29,954 nt of DNA from Chromera velia (Eukaryota > Sar > Chromeraceae): the NCBI GenBank assembly GCA_018398765.1, contig JAHBMJ010000410.1, forward strand, positions 99,211-129,164, read 5' to 3'. The notes under the pieces were generated by a model. The model ran no database searches. It worked only from the letters and a program-made list of their open reading frames with translations, and had not been told where the DNA came from. Below, piece after piece: positions 19,101-28,100 of this stretch. Made by a program: the position numbers and the translations under genes. Within the stretch, counting starts at the first letter, position 1, and each line of letters starts with the position of its first letter.

Positions 19101-22100
19101 GGGTGAAGCCAGACGCGGTTTTTGGTCATGGTGTGGGCGAAGTGGTTGCTGCGGTTGTTGCCGGAGTGATCTCATTCGAGGAAGGGTTGCAGCTCGTTGC
19201 CCAACGTGCTTCGATGCTCTCTGAAATGGACTGCAGTGACCACGCGATGTGTGCTACTCGCGCCTCCCTTGAAGACGTCGAGATGGCCATGGCAGAGGTG
19301 GGGCCTGAGAACTCTTCCTCTGTGGGTGTGGCAATCATCAATGGTCCCCGTTCTGTGGTGTTGTCGGGGTTGAGGGAGGAGGTCGAGATGGTGTTGCGGG
19401 CACTGGACTCCCAGGATCTCTGCAAGTACATCAACTCAGATATCGCCTGCCACTCTCCTCTGTTGAAGGATACGAGAGGCCCTCTCGGTCAACTGATTTC
19501 GGGATTTGACCTTTCAGAACCCTCTGGTCCCGTCAGACTGGTCGCCTCTCGGACAGGAGAGTGGGCAACTCGCGAGATTGCACATCCGAAGTACTGGGCC
19601 GATCAGCTGATTGCCACAGTCCGGTTCAGCCAGTGTGTCGACACAGTGGTCGGGGCGGGGTGTCGTGTGTTGATTGAGATCTCCCCCTCCTCTGAGGCAG
19701 TTCTCATCAGCATGGCAAAACAGTCCAATGCGGCTGCAGGGGATTCTCAGTTGAAGTGGATTCCGTCTGTGCCCTCCGGGGCCGAGGCCGAATTCCGTCA
19801 GTTGGTCGATCAGTGCAAGACGGTGCAGGCATCCGTCGCGACTTCCAGAAGAGTCCGTAAAGAGCGTGCGAGCACTGAGGGCCAACAGGCAATGATGTCC
19901 GCTGCCGGTTCCGGTGCGCCCATTGCCGAACTGACCCGCTGCCTGGCATCGATTCTGTACCAACCCCAGCCGTTCCCGTGGGTCGACATTCCTCATCCTC
20001 TGATCGGAAGGAAGCAGAAAAAACCCGATGGATCCATTTTCTTTGAGATGCCCTTCCCTCGTCGGGCAGTGCCGCTCTTTGGTGACCATGTCGTCAACGG
20101 AACTGCCATCATGCCGGGAACAGGTTTCCTCGAAATGATTGCAGCGGCTGGAGGAGCGCTCGAAATGCGCAGCGCACTGAACAACATCGTGTGTGTTGAC
20201 AACGTGACATTCGAGCGCCCCATGATGGTGGGCTCTCAGTCCCTTGCGTTCGAGTTTGAAACCGCCGGACGGAGTCCTCGAGGGTCCCTTCTTCATGCTG
20301 AGGGTTCAGCCTCCGTCAGCGCGCGTACCGCCACACGCGTGGGTCCGATGAGCACCCCCCGACGCAGTGGGTATGGAGTCCCTGGGGGGGGGAGACGGTC
20401 GAGTAATCCGACTCCCAGGATGGGCAAGGGAACACCGCGGCTCCACCCCGGCCATTCTCCCATGGCGGCTGGGGGCGGCCAGCTGTCGGGACGTCACGCC
20501 TCAACAGAGCTCCATGCGTCAGGCACTGGAGGTGCAGAGGAAGGGAATCGGACTCCCAGAGTGGCCAGCGATCCCGGCATCACCGTTTGCTGCCGTGTCG
20601 GCGCGTTGCCGAACACGCAGATTTCCATCAGTTCCAAGCCTACAAGCGGCAGGGACGAGGAGGAGGTCCCCCATGTGTCGGGTAAACTGACCACAGAAAC
20701 CCACGAAGCTGCCGACTCGTTCTGCAAACAGGTTCTTGACGAACGCTGGTTGGAGACGGCAAGGCAAAGGTGCTGCGTGCCTCATGATGTCCCGCAACTG
20801 TACCTGTCTCTGAGAGACCACGGCCTTCAGTATGGAGCCCGTTTCCGCACCATTCAGCAACTGTGGCGCCAGAAGCAGCCCACAGGCGGTGCTGGAGATG
20901 AGGTCTTGGCCCTCCTCGCACCGTCGAGTCGCATCGATTCTTTCGAAAACGGCTTTGCTCTCCACCCAGCTGTCCTTGACGGCGCTCTTCAGTCTGCGTC
21001 AGTGATGATTGCACAGGCAGAAGAGAAGAAAGAGGCCTCAAAGAAAAGAGCCCTTGTCCCTTTCTTTGTTGGTCGAGCCTTTTTGGGCAAGCAACAGTCG
21101 GGCAGTGAGAGCTTTGCACTGATCCAGTTGGTCAAAAGAGAGGCGCGGTCTGCGACGATCAACGTGACCCTGATGGACACGAGGGGGCAGTTCCTGGCCA
21201 GACTCGAGAACTTGTCCCTCAGACAGGTTGGTCACATGCAGCCAGACAAACAAATATGCAGAATCTGTTCTTTGAAAGCCAGTCAAAAGGAGCAGCAATC
21301 GTAGACATGATTTCACCAACCGCAGAGTTGCCCACAAAACGGATTACAACTCATCCCTTGGTTTTGTGATTTCCTTTTTGCCCTCCGTTTTCTTCTCTGC
21401 CCTCTTCCGGCTGATCTTCGTATTTGTTCGCGTCTCCTTTTTGTGATGGACCGCCGTCTGAGCGGGCAGCAATTCCAGATGCCTTCTGAATTAATCGATT
21501 GCGTCTGTCTCGCTCTCTGTCTGTGTCCTTACATTCCTCCATGCAGGTCGACCTGACCCCTGCTGCCGAGATCCCCAGAGATCTGATCTGGGAGGTCTCG
21601 TGGAAGCAGATCCCTGCTGCTGCAGCGCCTCCCTCGGCCATTGGGACGGCTGGAGGAGTCTTGCTGGTGGGAGTGGATGAGCAACTGGGGGGGAGCCTCT
21701 CGAAGCAGCTCGGGGTCCTCGGTGTGCCCTGCACCACGTACGACTTTGCAAAGCGCACCACGACGATGCAACACGACATCGTCGCTCTTCTGCAGAAGGA
21801 GGGAGGGGGACCCACAGCGATCATTTACGTGGCTGCCCTAATGAAGAACGTTGACGCAGTGGATGTTGCTGACGGGGCCCTCCAACTCTGTCTTGCACTC
21901 TCTACTGCGGCGTCGAAGAAGCGGGGTTCCTCTCAGCCAGGAAAGTCCCCTTTCCCTCCCGTGCTGCTCGTCACTGCCGGGTGTCAGTTCACGAACGTGA
22001 CTGATCTGAAGAGTGAATCGAGGAGCCAGATGCCTGTACACGCAGGTCTCTGGGGCTTTGCTCGAACAGCAAGACTCGAGCTCGAGGCAACTTCTGGTGC

Positions 22101-25100
22101 GACGATCCGTTTGGGTTGTGTTGATCTTGAGGAAGATTTGAGTAATGCGGGGGCACAGTTGGCAGCAACTGTCTCTGCTCATCTTGAATCTGCAGAGCGT
22201 CCTCCAAGCGGAGATGTCGACACGTTCGAATCCGAAGTTGTCTGTAGAGGTCAGACGCTCCTGGGATCCAGGGTCGGACGGTCGGACCTGGCAGTGACAG
22301 GGCCGATGGAACTGTACATGCCTGAGAGAGGGGCGATTTCGAACTTGGTCCTTCGGCCTCAGGCTTGGGCTGCTCGTGCTCCCCCCGCTCCTGGGCAGGT
22401 TGAGATTCGAGTCCGCTCTGTCGGTCTCAATTTCCGTGATGTCTTGAACGTGATGGGCCTCTATCCGGGCGATCCTGGACCTCCCGGAGGGGACTGTGCG
22501 GGAACGGTGGTGGCAGTCGGACAGGACGTTCAGCATCTGGCAGTGGGTGATGACGTGTATGGGGTGGCACCGGGGTGCTTGAAGTCCTACGCCACCACAG
22601 ATGCGCACCTGATGAGCCAGAAACCTAACTCGATGACTTTCGAGGAAGCAGCTTCTCTCCCGGTCGTTTTTGTGACTGTGGAGCTGGCTCTTCGAGACCT
22701 TGCGAAGGTGAAGAAGGGGGACAACGTGTTGATTCATGCTGCAACGGGCGGTGTGGGACTGGCAGCGATTCAGTTCTGCAAAAACGCAGGGGCAACGGTG
22801 TTTGCAACTGTGGGGTCGGACGCGAAAGCGGATCACTTGAAGTCCCTGGGAGTGACGAACATTGCCTCCTCCCGAAACGCTGAGCAGTTCAAGAGTCAGA
22901 TGGAGACCCTTTTGAAGGGGCAGAAAATTGACGTCGTGCTCAACTCTCTGATCGAGGAGTTCATTCCCTTCTCCGTCGATTTGATGGGCCCGAACGCCCG
23001 TTTCATGGAGTTGGGAAAGAGAGGAACCTGGACTCGAGAAGAGATGAAGGCGAAGAGATCGGATATCCAGTACGAGATCATCGCTGTTGATCACATGATG
23101 GAGGAGAACCCTGTCTGGTTCGGGGAGATGCTCACACGGGTGCGCTCCCTTGTCGACAAAGGACAGATCGGGGCCATTCCCCTCGCCTTGTTCGACTTGA
23201 ATGACAAGGAGAAGGGCGGAGTGGCGGCTATGCGCTTCATGCAGAGAGCCGGACACATCGGGAAGGTGATCATCACGAACCCCTCTTCCCTCTGCCCCCC
23301 CAGCCCCGATGGCCACAAGCCTGCAGACCCTGGCACGATTGTCATCACAGGAGGTCTGGGTGCGCTTGGGTTGGTCATTGCCGGTTGGTTGGTCGAGGAG
23401 GGTGCGAAGACGATTGTGTTGTTGAGCAGAAGACAGATAGGCGAGAAGGACCTGAAAGAGAATCCACAGCTGCAGTGGCTCTTCCAGCTGTCCCGGGTTT
23501 CCGTGCGTGCGGTCCAGTGTGACGTCTCCAACTTTGCAGACGTCAAGCGCTGCCTCTCAGAACTGCAGACCCAAGCGAAGGCCGGACAGTGTGCACCTGT
23601 GACAGGTATAATGCATGCTGCGGGTGTTTTGGATGACGGTCTGTTGACGAAGATGGACAGGGAGAAGATCCAGAAGACGTACGTCGGGAAGGTGTCGGGA
23701 GCCTTCAACCTCCACGAGGCCACGGAGGCCCTCGGGTTGAAGCTCCACTTTTTCCTCAACTTCTCCTCTGTTGCCTCGCTCTTCGGCAACTTCGGGCAAG
23801 CCAACTATTCCGCTGCGAACGCTGTGCTGGATGCGCTGACTCTCTACAGACGATCGAAAGGTCTGGCCGCTCAGTCGATCCAGTGGGGTCCTTGGACAGA
23901 GCAGGGGATGGCGTACGAATTGCGAAAGCAGCTTGATAAGGTCGGCATGAAGGGCATTTCGAACGAGCTTGGTCTCCGTGTCCTTGCCTCTTCCCTCAAG
24001 GGCACAGAGAAGTTCCCCATGCTCGGCTGTCAGGGTCTGAAGTGGAAGACCTACCTGCAGAGGCACAACCTTGTGCCCGCCTTTTTCGAGAAGATCATGG
24101 CCACCCTCAAGGAGGAGACCTCAGAGGCCGACTCGACGATCAGAAACATGACTGCAGAGGAGAGGAAAGCGCACATCAAGTCCACCGTCGCCGGCACTGC
24201 CCGTCAGGTGCTTGGCAGTGCGACTGCTCCCCCTCTGGACGCCCCTCTTCAAGAGCTCGGCATCGACTCTCTGGGTGCAGTGGAGTTCCGCAACGCGCTC
24301 TCGAAGAAGCTGGACGTCAAACTTGCCGCCACTGCGTTGTTCGATTACCCGACGTTGAATGCGATGATTGATTACATCGACGAGCAGGTCGTTCTGCAAC
24401 ACGGCGCCCCTGCCACTGGGGCAGGTGCCAAGGCAGGAGGGCCGGCCGCCACAGCAGTTGTGGCTGGACAGGAACCCCTTGCGGTGGTTGGGATGTCCTG
24501 CAAGCTTCCTGGACGTTCAGACTGTCCGAAGGCGTTCTGGCAGATGCTCCTGAACAAGACCGACTGCATTGTTGAAGTCCCACTCTCTCGGTGGAGTGCG
24601 GATGAGTACTACGACCCTGACCCGGATGCGAAGGGGAAGTGCTACATCCGTGCAGGAGGATTCATCGAGGATGCAGAGTTGTTTGACAACACCTTCTTCG
24701 GCATCTCTCCCGTTGAGGTGAATGTGATGGACCCGCAGCAACGTGTTCTTCTGGAGACTGCGTATGACTCGTTCCAGTCTGCAGGGATGGACAGGTCCCG
24801 TCTGAACGGAGAAGACATGGGAGTCTTCGTTGGCTGCTGCAACAACGATTGGACATATCTGAACACGTCCGACCGGATTGTTGCCTTCACAGGCACCGGT
24901 TCTGCTTCTTCGATTGTCTCCAACCGAATTTCGTACATCTTCGGTCTCAAGGGACCGTCTCTGACTGTCGACACTGCCTGTTCCTCCTCTCTGGTGGCCA
25001 TGGACGCTGCAGTCCGACAGATCGATTCGGGAATGTGCTCCTCCGCACTCGTTGCAGGAGTCAACCTTATGCTCACACCGCATCTGTTCATCGCTTTCTG

Positions 25101-28100
25101 CAAAGCGCGCATGCTCTCAACTGACCACAAGTGCAAGACCTTCGACGCCCGTGCAAACGGGTATGTTCGTGGAGAGGGAGCAGGCGCCATCGTTGTGAAA
25201 CGGTTGTCGGCTGTCCGTGCAAGTGGCGAGAAGGCCTGGGCTCTGGTGAAGGGCTCTGCGGTCAACCACGTGGGGCGGTCGGCAAGCTTGACTGCTCCAG
25301 CAGGCCCCGCACAGCAGCAGTGCATCAGATCGTCAGTCGCTCCCTCACTCTCTCTTTTCCCTTCGGAATCCTTTTCATCTGGTTTTTGACCTGACGGCCC
25401 CACCCTTTCTTTTTCTTGTAAGATCTATGTTCTCTACTTGAAGCTTCCCGTGTTTTTGCGTCCGACTTTTTGAGGAAATTCTGAGTTCCATCAGTTGACG
25501 TCGTCTTATTTATTGTGTTCAGTCATGCCTCGTGTTCTCTCTCTGTGTTGTGACTGCACTGCAGCGCTCTGGCAAAGGCGGGCATCTCCCCTGTGGACGT
25601 CTCCTACGTGGAGACGCACGGGACGGGAACGTCCCTGGGAGACCCGATCGAGTTTGGCGCTCTGAAGGCCGTGCTGGCTCCTGGCCGGTCCCCCTCTCAT
25701 CCTGTTGTTCTCGGTGCTTTGAAGACGAACATCGGGCATCTGGAGGGGTCGGCAGGGATCTCAGGGCTGATCAAGTTGATCTTGGTGCTCCACCAGAAAC
25801 AGGCCCCTGCGAATTTGCACTTCGAGAAACTGAACCCCTTGATGGATTCGGAGGATTTCCCGTTCTCCATTCCCACAGAGACCATTCCGGTCAAGGCACC
25901 TGCAGGAAAGCCGTTGATTGGAGGTGTCTCCTCTTTCGGCTTCGGAGGTGCAAACGGCCACGTGGTTGTCGAGGAGGCGCCTTCGGACATCGTCATTGCC
26001 GGATTCGCGACCCAAACCGAACAGACGCAGGCCTCCTCGGGATCTGCTCCCCAGACTGTCCCTGCAGCTCCGAAGAAGCAGAAGCCCAAGGTGGCCTTCC
26101 TGTTCACTGGACAGGGGTCTCAGTACGTGAACATGGGGAAGGAACTGTACGCGAAGGAGAAGGTGTTCAAGATGACCCTGGACAGGTGTGCAGAGATTCT
26201 CGACAAGTGCATCGATGTTCCTCTGATGGACCTCCTCTTCCCTGCAGAGACCAAACCTGCAGGACAGAATTCGTTGGACGAGACCCGCTACTCCCAGCCG
26301 TGCATCTTCTCCATCGAGTACGCACTCAGCGAGCTGTGGCAGTCTCAGGGGATCCAGCCAGATGTCCTCATTGGTCACTCGTTGGGTGAATACGTGGCCG
26401 CTGTGCTGTCAGGGGTGATGACTTTGGAAGACGCCCTGCCTCTGGTTGCCACCCGTGCCCGTCTGATGGCAGATGCCCCGAAGAACAACGGCATCATGGC
26501 TGCGTGCCGAGCTACAGAGGCCGACTTCGAAAAGGGCTTCCAGCAGGTGAAGGAAGAGGACCCGACAGTTGTTGACAGGGTCTCGATTGCAGCTGTGAAT
26601 GGACCGAAGAGCATTGTCGTTGCGGGGAGCGAGCCGGATGTTCAGAGAGTGATTGCTGCAATGGGTCTTCGCAGTTCGAAGAATCTGGTCGTCTCACACG
26701 CTTTCCACTCTCCCCTGATGGGGTGCACATTTGAGCCTTTCCAGAAAGTTGCCTCGACTGTCAGCTTCAAGAAAGGGCAGATTCCGATTATCTCCCTCGT
26801 CTCGGGTCAGATTGCTGGAGATGAGATGCTCTCCGGTACCTTCTGGGCTGAACACATCGTGAAGCCTGTGAAGTTCTACCACGGCGTTCAGGCTCTGAAG
26901 GCCTCTGGATGCTCTGTGTTGATCGAAATTGGACCACGCCCCACTTTGGTGAATATGGGAAAGCAGTGCATGATCATGGGACAGGGCACCACGTGGGCCC
27001 ACTCGATGGAGCCCGACTCTGATGATCATCGGTGCTTCACTCTGTCCCTTGATCGGGCCCGAAAGGCACTTTCCCTCGCTCCCGGTGGATCTGCAGAGAC
27101 GGGTGGGGCTGCAGGAGCTACCGCCGCTGGGACGGAGAAGAGTGGGGAGGCGACCGAGGGAAGGCACGTGTGGAATCGCAAGGCCTTCCCGTGGGTGGAG
27201 CTTGTGCACCCATTCCTCGGCAGCAAGACCCCCAGACCCCCTGCAGTTGCTGCCTTCTCTGGAAGTCTGCGCGTGGATGTGCACGCTCTGCTTTGTGATC
27301 ACGTGGTGATAGAGAAGGTCCTCTTTCCGGGGGCAGGCTTTGTCGAATTGGTCGCAGCTGCTGCTGCAGATGTGCGAGGGGCAGGGAGCAAGTCTCCTGT
27401 GTCGCTTGACAACGTCGCGTTTGAGCGCCCCCTCGTTCTCCCGCCCCTTACAGGAGAGCCCCCGAGTGTGCAGCTTTTGACGACGCTGTCTGCATCTGAG
27501 GAGCTTTCAGTCGCCACCGTTGTGGAAGGGGAGGATTCGGAGTCTGTGCACGCGACTGCACGCTTGGGTGTTGTCTTGCCTGAGGAGGAGGATGCGGTGC
27601 GCCGTGCAGGTGCAGCCGGCCTGGAAGAGCTTCGCCGCAAAGTGCGGGAGGCTGGTGGTTCAGAGGACGTTTCAAAGATTTACGCAGAGCTAAGGAAGAT
27701 CGGGCTTTCGTATGGGCCGAGATTCCAGACCCTGAAAGAGGCGTATAAAACGGGTCCGGAGAGCATTGTTGGGCTCATCTCGGCAGAAGGCGCTGCACTG
27801 CAGAGCTTTGAGAGAGGATTCCGCGTTCACCCCGCTGTGTTGGATGGAGCATTCCATCTGGCAGCTGTGCTGGTGTCCTCGGGTGGGTCTGGAAAGGCGA
27901 TGGTCCCTTTTGCGATTGAACGGGCAGTCATCGGGAAGCAGACGACTCCCGGTGCGCCTGTGTGGGCAGAGATGAAGCTCGTGGAACGAGAAGCACAGGC
28001 AGCAACTGTCAATCTGCAACTCTTCGAGACCTCTACAGGCACCACCGTGGCGTCTCTTTCGAAGGTCACCTTCAGACAGGTTGACCTCACCCCTCCAGCA

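Noticed and set aside
21838-23316. 492-codon open frame on the minus strand inside the synthase
   Set aside because: It is antisense to the ER1/KR region and has no recognisable domain. It is a shadow of a long, biased coding exon, as are the other minus-strand frames over 17000-29900.
25532-26389. Plus-strand frame of 285 codons
   Set aside because: Out of frame with KS2/AT2. The true frame enters at 25565 through the splice and stays open to the window end.
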